Assembly: GCA_004431415.1 (NCBI GenBank)
Contig: QPMI01000249.1
Span: 25,079 to 89,078, forward strand
Length of the DNA: 64,000 nucleotides
DNA from: Cyanophora paradoxa
Taxonomy: Eukaryota > Glaucocystophyceae > Cyanophorales > Cyanophoraceae
Direction: 5' to 3'
A model generated the notes under the pieces. The model had not been told where the DNA came from. It made no database searches and saw only the letters and a program-made list of their open reading frames with translations. The position numbers were made by a program, and so were the translations under genes. Shown one piece after another: positions 19,244 to 28,300 of the stretch (its first letter is position 1; every line of letters starts with the position of its first letter).

Positions 19244-21208
19244 ATGGGCACCGCGATAATTGGGCATGTCTGCCAATGCAAGGCCTCACCTCACTTTGCA
19301 GGAGGCTTTGTTGCATCCTGCATTCAAGCTGCAGTCCAACAGTGGAGAGCGATTGGAGCCAATGATGTCGTGCTCAACTGGATCTTGCGTGGTTTCCCTT
19401 TGTCAGGAGCGAGGCGGCTGCCAGCAGAGCGCCGGGCCAACCACAAGTCTGCGGCTGTGGACCATCAGGACTTTGTGAGAACCGAAATTCAGAAGCTTTT
19501 GCGCACGGGAGCGATCAGAGAAGTTGAAGAAGCTCAAGTGAACATTGTCTGCTCACTGTCTGTGGTGCCCAAGAAGACTGGATCCAAGTTGCGGCTCATC
19601 TGGGATGGCCGGCCTACCAATAAAGGCCTTCCGGACATCCCCTTCAAGTATGAGACTCTTGAGCATGTTGCAGCCATGCTGCGCCAAGGCTGGTACATGT
19701 TCACTATTGACCTTGAATCTGGATACCACCACGTGCCAGTCTCGCCGCAAGACTGGCGGAACATGGGCTTTGAGTTTGACAGCAAATTCTATGTGTACAC
19801 AGTTTTGCCCTTCGGCCTCAAGCACTCACCGTTTGCATTCGTCAAGATCATGCGACAAGTGGTCAACTACTTCCGCCGCTTTGGCATCTTCGTGGTGAAC
19901 TATGTTGACGACTGGTGGTTTGCTGCTCCAACCTACGAGAAGGCCTGTGAATTGCGGGATTTCGTCCTCAAAACATTTGCTGCCCTCAAGCTTGTGGTCA
20001 ACAGCAAATCTGAGCTCACCCCAGCACAGTCGGTGGCTTTCTTGGGCTTCATAGTGGACTCCGCCCGCATGTTGTTTGAAGTACCCCAAGACAAGCTTGG
20101 TCGTCTGCTTGCTTTGATCAAAGGGCTTCTGAAGAAAAAGAAATCAGCATCTGCACGTGAAATGGCCAAGGTCGCCGGCACCCTTGTGTCCATGGCACGG
20201 GGCTTGGCTCCAGCTCGCATCAAGACCAGGTCCCTCTTTCGATACATCAATGTTGTGGCAAGAGAATGGCATTGGAATCATCCAGTGGAGCTCACCAATG
20301 AGACTCGTCGGGAACTTGAGTGGTGGCTGGCCAACATCCACCGATACAATGGCCGCTGCCCTATTCGGCCTGAAAGGCTCCTTGTGTTGACTACGGATGC
20401 AAGCCATGTTGGTGCAGGAGCCTGGATCACTACCCGAATTGGTGATGCTCAACCTGTGGCTTGGGAGCTTGAGCCTGCCCCATTCCAGTGCCTGTGGAAC
20501 CAAGAAGAAGCTCAGCAAATTTCGTCGTGGCGCGAGTTAATGGCAGTGCTTCGCGCTATGCAGCACTATCAAGGTTTATTGCGCAATCAGAACATCTTAG
20601 TTCGCTCGGACAACACAGTGACTGTGGCCTACATCAACAATGGTGGCGGAAGACATGAATACCTTTGCCGAGTTGCAGCAGCAATTTGGGATATTGCTCT
20701 GCTCAATTGCATCAGCATTGAAGCAGAACACATTCCTGGTGTTGACAATGAGTGGTCCGATGCTTTGAGTCGCTACTTTTACCCCGCCGACTACTCGTTG
20801 AAACCTGGATATTTTGCCATGGTCAGTCGGACATTTGGACCTTTTGATATTGATCGTATGGCCTCATCAGCCAACACTCACCTAAATCGATACTTTTCCA
20901 TTGATTTGAATGATCGACATGCTGAAGGATATGATTGCTTTACAGCAACCTGGCGTGGTGCTCGTAATTACGTCTTTCCGGACCCAAATTTCCTCTTGCA
21001 CCTTGTGTCACATGTCCGCCAGTGTAGGGCCTCGGCAGTTTTTATTGTCCCTCAGTGGCCCTCAGCTCCATGGTGGCCACAGTTGCAGCTTGCCTTGCGT
21101 GCACCTGCAATGGTGCTCGGCCCAGCATATGACGTGTGCTATCGCGGGCCTCGCTCGGCACAGTTACCTTCCTGGATTCTTGTTGCTCTTTATGTGTCGT
21201 GGGAGTAG
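19244..21208 (+). CDS. Reverse transcriptase-RNase H polyprotein (DIRS type)
   Basis: 654 codons. RT motifs in order: LRLIWDGRPTN, FTIDLESGYHHVPV (palm Asp), VLPFGLKHSPFAF, and the catalytic YVDDWW near residue 225. A connection domain follows (AREMAKVAGTLVSMARGLAP). RNase H begins at LLVLTTDASHVGAGAW with WNQEEAQQISSWRELMAVLR and VRSDNTVTVAYINNGGG, which include the expected acidic residues. The C-terminal AEHIPGVDNEWSDALSR and DRMASSANTHLNRYFS are typical of DIRS/Ngaro RNase H tails. The frame ends LPSWILVALYVSWE. Relative to its inverted copy this ORF has one extra G near 21120, so the last 30 or so codons differ; which version is ancestral is unclear. Confidence 0.9.
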   Translation: MGTAIIGHVCQCKASPHFAGGFVASCIQAAVQQWRAIGANDVVLNWILRGFPLSGARRLPAERRANHKSAAVDHQDFVRTEIQKLLRTGAIREVEEAQVNIVCSLSVVPKKTGSKLRLIWDGRPTNKGLPDIPFKYETLEHVAAMLRQGWYMFTIDLESGYHHVPVSPQDWRNMGFEFDSKFYVYTVLPFGLKHSPFAFVKIMRQVVNYFRRFGIFVVNYVDDWWFAAPTYEKACELRDFVLKTFAALKLVVNSKSELTPAQSVAFLGFIVDSARMLFEVPQDKLGRLLALIKGLLKKKKSASAREMAKVAGTLVSMARGLAPARIKTRSLFRYINVVAREWHWNHPVELTNETRRELEWWLANIHRYNGRCPIRPERLLVLTTDASHVGAGAWITTRIGDAQPVAWELEPAPFQCLWNQEEAQQISSWRELMAVLRAMQHYQGLLRNQNILVRSDNTVTVAYINNGGGRHEYLCRVAAAIWDIALLNCISIEAEHIPGVDNEWSDALSRYFYPADYSLKPGYFAMVSRTFGPFDIDRMASSANTHLNRYFSIDLNDRHAEGYDCFTATWRGARNYVFPDPNFLLHLVSHVRQCRASAVFIVPQWPSAPWWPQLQLALRAPAMVLGPAYDVCYRGPRSAQLPSWILVALYVSWE

Positions 21209-21364
21209 ATTGCAGGCTCTTGCTGCAGAATTCAACTCCTGCTCATCTCTGCTCAGCTTACTTTGTCCAGCAACAGGGATAGAAAGCTTGAGTGGGGGGC
21301 TTTAAAAAGAAGAAGAAGAAATGTAGTCTGACATACCCTTGACTCTGGTGATGCAGGTGCTCGT
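20338..21364 (+). repeat. Inverted-repeat arm, plus copy
   Basis: From CCACCGATACAATGGCCG to GATGCAGGTGCTCGT. The reverse complement is found at 22774-23798. Covers the RNase H part of the RT ORF and a 3' flank with a GAAGAAGAAGAAAT tract. Confidence 0.9.
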
Positions 21365-21367
21365 CTG

Positions 21368-21447
21368 GGGGTGAGCAAATGCAGTAGTAGGCAACATCCT
21401 CTGCCTTGTCTGATGTAGCAGAGCAGAGTGACACTGGTCAATTGCTG
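21368..21447 (-). repeat. 80-base recombinase fragment duplicate
   Basis: GGGGTGAGCAAATGCAGTAG ... GGTCAATTGCTG, the same as 22502-22581 and in the same orientation. It is a piece of the minus-strand recombinase gene placed right at the point where the plus-strand copy is broken. Confidence 0.85.
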
Positions 21448-21773
21448 CGCTCGAGGACATCAGCTAGCGCACGCTGCAGAGTGAGTCTTGCGGACATAGA
21501 ATGATTGAACATTAGTGATCAATTGTTGATCAATTATTCATCAAAAGATATCAATGGTTGGCACTAACAATGGCTTAAAGATGACTGAAGGCATAGTAAA
21601 CAATGGGCATTGCTAACACACATTGAAAGCGGCTAAGCAAAGCCGCTCGAGCGGCTAGGGAACAAGCCGCTCAGCAAGTTACACAGCTTGCCCTCGCTTG
21701 TGAGCGAGGGAGACAAGCGCCGACAGCACAGCAAAGGCGCACAACTGCGAAGCAAGACTCTAAGACTAGACAA

Positions 21774-22773
21774 TCAACTACTGCGCCGAGTACGCGCGAC
21801 TTGCTGCCGACATGACTGCAGCGAAGCTGACGGGCCAGCGTAACGAGCACCAGGCCTAGCCATGAGCGCAGCCAAGGGCGGGCGCTCAGCAGAATCGATA
21901 TAGCGTCGGTAGACCGCTGACAACAAAGACCAGCGACCAACCGCTTGAACAAGCTCTTCAGGCACGCCCGCCGCAGCCAGAGCAGTAGCTCCACCGCGAC
22001 GCAAGCCATGAGGTGTGATACCAGTGGCGTCCAAGCCCGCCGCGTCAAATGCGAACCGGAGAACATAGGCCACGGTCTGAGCTGACAGAGAACGAGCTGC
22101 GTCCCGAAGCTGCCCAAAAAGAGGTGCGCCCGGATCCGCGAGCGCTACAGTCCGCAAGTAGGTTCGAAACCAGAACACCGGACAGATGACCGACTCTGGG
22201 ACAGCGCCCAAGACAACTTGCGCGCCTTGGCGACGACGATCGGTCTTGGAACCGGCAATGAAGAGCACGACGCGATCCGCGCGGATGGACACATCTTGCC
22301 GCCGGAGTGCCACGATTTCGCCACGCCGCAACAGGCCAAAGAAACCGGTAAGCAACATCACAAGGGCGCGAAGGAGCTTGTTTGAGGGGGAACGAGCGTA
22401 GGTACGAGCAATCGCCTCCAGGTGGACGGACGTGACCAATGCAGATTGCTTTGCTGGTTTTCCACAAAGTCGGGCGATTCCTTGCAATGTTTGCAGCACA
22501 AGGGGTGAGCAAATGCAGTAGTAGGCAACATCCTCTGCCTTGTCTGATGTAGCAGAGCAGAGTGACACTGGTCAATTGCTGAGAGACCGTACTCTTCATC
22601 AGCAAGAGCACCAGCAGTGTTGCGACGCCAGAAGCTGTTGGTGGCCAGGCTGGAATGCAGTGAACCGCGCAATGGCCTTCATAGAGGACGACCCAGCGGG
22701 CGTAGAGGCTTTGGGTTCGCTCGCTCACAGAGTTTGTTCTGTAGAAAGTGACCCGGTTGAGCAGATCAGCCAT
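21774..22773 (-). pseudogene. Tyrosine recombinase of the DIRS-like element, frame-disrupted
   Basis: Starts ATG 22771-22773: MADLLNRVTFYRTNSVSERT, QSLYARWVV. Near 22570 the frame is lost, and the rest is read in another frame that is closed upstream by a stop: SATSDKAEDVAYYCICSPLV ... LLTGFFGLLRRGEIVALRR (catalytic Arg region), TGITPHGLRRGGATALAAAG (H-x-x-R box), VGRWSLLSAVYRRYI (second H/W position and nucleophile Tyr). Stop at 21774. Conserved residues of the catalytic half are intact; the break lies between the N-terminal core-binding part and the catalytic domain, and could be a mutation, a programmed shift or an unrecognised intron. It lies on the same strand as the RNase H copy at 22796-23798. 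Confidence 0.75.
22502..22581 (-). repeat. 80-base segment duplicated at 21368-21447
   Basis: Part of the recombinase gene; see the other copy. It spans the position where the recombinase frame is lost. Confidence 0.85.
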
Positions 22774-23798
22774 ACGAGCACCTGCATCACCAGAGTCAAG
22801 GGTATGTCAGACTACATTTCTTCTTCTTCTTTTTAAAGCCCCCACTCAAGCTTTCTATCCCTGTTGCTGGACAAAGTAAGCTGAGCAGAGATGAGCAGGA
22901 GTTGAATTCTGCAGCAAGAGCCTGCAATCTACTCCCACGACACATAAAGAGCAACAAGAATCCAGGAAGGTAACTGTGCCGAGCGAGGCCCGCGATAGCA
23001 CACGTCATATGCTGGGCGAGCACCATTGCAGGTGCACGCAAGGCAAGCTGCAACTGTGGCCACCATGGAGCTGAGGGCCACTGAGGGACAATAAAAACTG
23101 CCGAGGCCCTACACTGGCGGACATGTGACACAAGGTGCAAGAGGAAATTTGGGTCCGGAAAGACGTAATTACGAGCACCACGCCAGGTTGCTGTAAAGCA
23201 ATCATATCCTTCAGCATGTCGATCATTCAAATCAATGGAAAAGTATCGATTTAGGTGAGTGTTGGCTGATGAGGCCATACGATCAATATCAAAAGGTCCA
23301 AATGTCCGACTGACCATGGCAAAATATCCAGGTTTCAACGAGTAGTCGGCGGGGTAAAAGTAGCGACTCAAAGCATCGGACCACTCATTGTCAACACCAG
23401 GAATGTGTTCTGCTTCAATGCTGATGCAATTGAGCAGAGCAATATCCCAAATTGCTGCTGCAACTCGGCAAAGGTATTCATGTCTTCCGCCACCATTGTT
23501 GATGTAGGCCACAGTCACTGTGTTGTCCGAGCGAACTAAGATGTTCTGATTGCGCAATAAACCTTGATAGTGCTGCATAGCGCGAAGCACTGCCATTAAC
23601 TCGCGCCACGACGAAATTTGCTGAGCTTCTTCTTGGTTCCACAGGCACTGGAATGGGGCAGGCTCAAGCTCCCAAGCCACAGGTTGAGCATCACCAATTC
23701 GGGTAGTGATCCAGGCTCCTGCACCAACATGGCTTGCATCCGTAGTCAACACAAGGAGCCTTTCAGGCCGAATAGGGCAGCGGCCATTGTATCGGTGG
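22774..23798 (-). repeat. Inverted-repeat arm, minus copy
   Basis: Reverse complement of 20338-21364, about 1025 bases, with one base fewer. Ends abruptly at 23798 next to unrelated host-like sequence. Confidence 0.9.
22796..23798 (-). pseudogene. Truncated RNase H domain copy
   Basis: The open frame starts inside the protein (LTTDASHVGAGAWITTRIGD) because the copy is cut at 23798, so the reverse-transcriptase half is missing. It differs from the plus copy by a single missing G near 23010, which changes the C-terminal frame to LAQHMTCAIAGLARHSYLPG and lets it run to 22796. Cannot encode a working RT by itself. Confidence 0.85.
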
Positions 23799-23952
23799 CT
23801 TTCAGCGTGAAGGAGGTTCTGCAGAGTCTGTCGCGCGCGCTCTGTTTCTCGGAGTCTGTCATGCGCGCGCGGCGCGGCGCGGGGGCTAGCGCTGGGGATC
23901 TAGATCTAGAGCTCCCGATCAATGAGCCCCGGCCCGTCGTGCCCGCGCGCAG

Positions 23953-25104
23953 AGCCTGTGTGACGACAGCCTTGTCCAGTTCGACAATTGCAAGATCGGG
24001 ATCAGTAACTACTACTGGCGAGCTCGAGCTGCTGTTCAGTTTGAATCTAGATGAATTTTTAGAGCGTACTTAATTGTGTAATTGGAAATTGAGCGCCGCA
24101 AGTATATAACGTTAACGCCGCGATTTATCTCAGGGCGTTTCCGAGCACGTGCACGGCGGGCCAGCAGCGCGCCTCGCGGATCAAGCAGCTCCAGGACTGC
24201 GTCGTGGCTGCCGAGGAGCAGAAGAAAACGCTCTCGGACCAGAAGGAGAAATCGCAGCACGGGAAGGAGGACTTGGTGCGTCGGAGGTCTCACAGCTGCA
24301 GCCGTATTTATTTAATTAGCTGCCGCGGCTGCGCCACTTTAATTTCGTGTGAGATTTGTATTAGATCTAAACGGAATTTGACATTTAGGCGGACCGCGCG
24401 GCGCTGCTGGAGCAGCTGGGCGCTAGAGCGCGAGGACGACGCCCTCTCTTCAGAGCTCGCGATCGCCCGGTGATCATGAGTCTCGCAGTTGCAATTGCTC
24501 GCGCGCGGATCCCGGAGCGCCAACGCGTACGGTACCTGTGCATGCGCACTAGACTCAATCAATGATTGCAATTGACTTGAATTTTGAAAAAGAGAAGAGT
24601 TTGAGGGCGCATTGAATTCGCAGGAATTTAAATTAGACGCGCCCGCGGCCGCGTTCGTGCGCGCAGCTACCGCGACTGCGATCCAGAGGTGCGCGATCGC
24701 GGTTTACATGTTTCAAGTTTATAATTACCGTAGTACTTTGAGTTCTTGGATTAATGAACCTGGTGCAGAGACGCAGACGACTGTACATGTCGCAACGGAG
24801 GCTGCAAATCGGTGCACGGGTGCGCATGCTTAAGTAATAATTCTTGGCCGACGCCCATGTACACGCGCACGTGCACGCGAAATCCGTGCGCAAGCACGTG
24901 CACGTGCGCGTGCACGTGCGCGCTGACAACGTTCTAGATCTAGATCTTCCGGCGAAGAAGCACTGCGCGGCGAAGCACAACATGGAGGCAAAGAAATTCA
25001 TGATCAGCCGGGCTTTCGACGTCCCTGAGGCGCGCCCAGAGGATTTGAAATTTCGCGATCGGATTCTATACCTTGTAACATCGATGGCTGATTATGACGC
25101 GTAA
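23953..25104 (+). pseudogene. Remains of a coiled-coil host gene beside the DIRS-like element
   Basis: Spliced exons: SLCDDSLVQFDNCKIGI (from 23953), intron gtaactac..tctcag, then AFPSTCTAGQQRASRIKQLQ and DCVVAAEEQKKTLSDQKEKS (24134-24275), then from 24389 ADRAALLEQL. One base later the natural continuation, ALEREDDALSSELAIAR, lies in the +1 frame, so a single-base insertion seems to have broken the coiled coil. A possible last exon reads MEAKKFMISRAFDVPEARPE with RDRILYLVTSMADYDA to TAA at 25102-25104. The 5' part is absent: the retroelement ends at 23798. Could also be a live gene with an intron I misjudged. Confidence 0.45.
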
Positions 25105-25306
25105 AGCGAAAAGGCCCTTTTCTCCTTTTCAAAAGCGAGAAGGCCCTTTTTCTCCTTTTTCCTCCTCTTCAACGTTAACAGGGGCATGCGCAGCGCACTG
25201 CACTGCACTCCATGACAACTCCATTGATGATTGCGAATCCATGCAGACAAATAAAAATGCCTCGATCAGCTGCTGCTGTTTAACAGTTACTACCCCCAAT
25301 TGTTGT

Positions 25307-28300
25307 CACTGAAGCTGGATATTGAACTGAACTGTAAACAAATACTGCCTTCTGTTATCCGCCTTGTCTCCGAGATTGATTTCCTGTCGCAAATTGGAAA
25401 TTCATGATCATAAGCAGTGATCAGACCTTGTATTACAGGCGTACGTACCTTTAGCGCCCATGTACCACCCGGGCTTCCGGCGGGCAGCGCGTGCGTGATG
25501 GTGTAGAGTTTCCACGCCCCGGGGTCGCCGACGAAGAAGCGGGTGTAGTAGTTCTCGTGGTAATGGTACTCGAACACGTCCCCGCCCGTCGGACTTAGCA
25601 GGCGGTACGAAACAGAGCCGAGGCCTGACCCGCCGTGATCCCGGGCCCAGTACCGGATGGTAACGTAAGTGCCTCCATTCGGATTGGTCGGGTCCGTGGG
25701 GGCCGCCTGGAACAACATTCAATACACCATGTAAAATCTTGTGCATTTATGGACACGCATACCGATACGGTGACGTTCGTCGCGTTGAGCTCCGGCTGGA
25801 ACAAATCGGCGACCGGCGTCGTGATGTTGATGTTGTATTGCTTATCTGGAGTGCGATACATCTCCGCCGCAGTGGTTTCCTGGGCGATGTTTGTGACTGT
25901 GTAGTGTTCGATAAAGTACGTCCTGAAAAATAATATTAGAGAGACGTCGACCGGGATTTAGCATTGCAATTGCAAGCTAATGATCACCCGTTGCGCTGGT
26001 AAGGATTGATATCGAAATCGACTGTGCAGTTATACGCGAACGCCTCGGTCAGTTTTACGCAGTACTGCTTTCCAACCTGCGCATGCAAAGCAAGAAAGAA
26101 ATTTTATGTATTAGTTATAGACGCGGACAGGGTCTGTCGCGTGCGAGATTAGTGTGTCTAATCGTGCGCGCGAGAAGCCCGTGCGGAGTGCAAGCTCGGC
26201 AGGGCGGGGTTTGGCGAGTGCTGCTGCTGTTAGCCACCGTGATGGTAGACTGAGGGTGTACCCGTCCAACTACGGCGTACCCCGACACACGCATACAAAT
26301 GACCGCGGCGCTCTAACTAGCCTAGGCGCCGTCGGCCTAGCAGCACGAAGGCTGCATACATCATCTAGAGCCCTAGCGGCTCACAATCGAGCATCCACTG
26401 TAAAGTCGGATGCGACAACTCCTCCTCTCGGATCCCGCGTCCGCGCGGGTCTACGCCCGAAGGCGAACAGAGAGAGGGCCGGGGAAGCCAGGAATTTGAT
26501 CGAGCCTGAGCTCTCTATACAACGCGACCCCGGCCGCTATACACAAACGCTCGGAGCTACCGGCTACTGCCGGGAATCGAAAAAAGGCTCCGAGCCACTC
26601 ACGGTCGGCGTCACCGGCTACTGCCGGGAATCGAAAAGACGCCGAGCCCGTCTACGTCCGGCGACTGCCGGGAATCGAAAAAGGCTGTCGCCCGGCGGGT
26701 GCCGGTACGACTCCAGCGTGTAGTGCCCAGGGGGCAAGGTCCAACTTCGGGCCGGCGGCCCAGGCAAACCCGCACGAGGCGAGCGGTACGGAGACAGAAG
26801 CCGAGGGGGGCCCTGCCCTCATCGCGCAGCACGTTAGCCGCAAGAGCGCACGCTGCAACAGCAACGCGGGGCGTAGCGTCGCGATGGCACTCGATAGCCC
26901 ACAGCAATATGCCCGTCCCAGCGCTTAGGGATATGCAGCCCGTCGTGCGACGCTGCCTAGGCACAAGCCGCGCTCCCACAGCAATTGCACGGCATCGAAT
27001 CGGGGGACCCCGACGGCGGTGGAGCTAGGGATCTCCAGGGCGAGGCTAGGCGCCGCCCACAGGGCTCAAACCACCGTCACTCGTGACGGCAGGTGCCCTG
27101 CCCGACCCGTGCATGCACGTCCATTGCGAGGGGGACGTGACCCTCCCAGGCGAACTGCCACCGAGCGTCCCCGGTGCAGAGCCCTGAATGGGGGAATTTT
27201 TGCGTCCCCAGTCGTCGTACCCGGAGTGGGATCCGGCGTAACGACCGCCTGCGTGTACCCCCACCGGCGCAAGGCGCGCCCTGGTACACCGCCAGGTCTT
27301 ACACGGAGGGGAATGGACATCCCCTGTCGCTGTACCCGAGGCAGAACTCGGCGTCACAGCCGCCTACCGACCCTTCTGCAGACGCGAGGCGCGTCCTAGG
27401 GCTCGGCTAGGTCTTCGGAGGGCCCCAGCCCTGTCACCGTGCCGAGCTGTGCTCAAGGCCACCGGCCGCCCGCGGCTCATCCAATTTGCCCGGGTCTTTA
27501 CAAGGGACTCGCACCCTGTCACCGCGCCGAGCTGTGCTCAAGGCTGACGGCCGCCCGCAGCCTCTTCTCTCGGCTCGGGGCTTTCGCGTTGTGCGCGGGG
27601 CTCTGAGGCCCGTCGATCCAGCCCGCCTCGGGCGATCTCTTGCTCAGCGCTGCCAAGGGGCTAGCGCAGCCGCTCTCCTGTCCTCACCCTCTCGCGGGGT
27701 CGGGACGCAGCTCAGAGCCGGCTTCCTAGATCTCATGATCAAGCCGCTCCCGCCGGAGCCGTTGGCACCGTGGCCGTGGCTTCCGGCCCGGACCACCCGC
27801 CGCCTTAACCGCCTTGGGGCCAGGCCGGCCACATGCGAGACGGAACTCATGGGTGTCCTTCTGGCGCCGCCTCAACAGGCCGGCCACCGGGTCTCCAAGC
27901 TCCTAGCTTGTGAGCAGGGCTCGCGGCCCGCCGCACCGCTCGGCCTGCAGCCGCAGCGTGCCGCCTGGGTGCCAACTTGTCGGGCAGTTCACCAGGTTTT
28001 TGGGCTGGGCACCAGGCCCTTGCCCCGCTAACGTTCGGTCCGGGCCCCGGAACCAACACGTGCGGCCTGGGCGCCAACTTGGCGGGCATCACCAGGACTT
28101 TAAGTTCAAGATAGTGCAAAGCTCTCGATGGAGCTGCTGGTGCCTGAACGCCTAGGGGCGAGCCAGGACTTTATTTCAGGGCTCGAGCTCTCGAGGGCAC
28201 TGTGTGCTCATGATCAAGCTCGCCCTTCATTGGAGCTTGGAAGCTCACGATTTTCGCAGGGGCTCACGGGCCGCCTGTCAAGCTCACGGCATGCCGTCAG

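Larger units (their letters stand above)
16966..23798. mobile_element. Tyrosine-recombinase retrotransposon (DIRS/PAT/Kangaroo-like), rearranged
   Basis: The region has the gene set of the DIRS order: a Gag-like ORF with a zinc knuckle (17160-18221, +), an RT-RNase H ORF (19244-21208, +) and a tyrosine recombinase (21774-22773, -). Codon usage and GC content are clearly lower than in host genes. A 161-base repeat lies before gag and again before RT. The right part is an inverted partial copy: 22774-23798 (-) repeats 20338-21364 (+) with about one base of difference, and leads into the recombinase on the minus strand. So the block looks like one plus-strand copy joined tail to tail with a 5'-truncated minus-strand copy. 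No target-site duplication was found. DIRS elements use a recombinase instead of an integrase and often have split or inverted repeats rather than LTRs. Confidence 0.8.
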
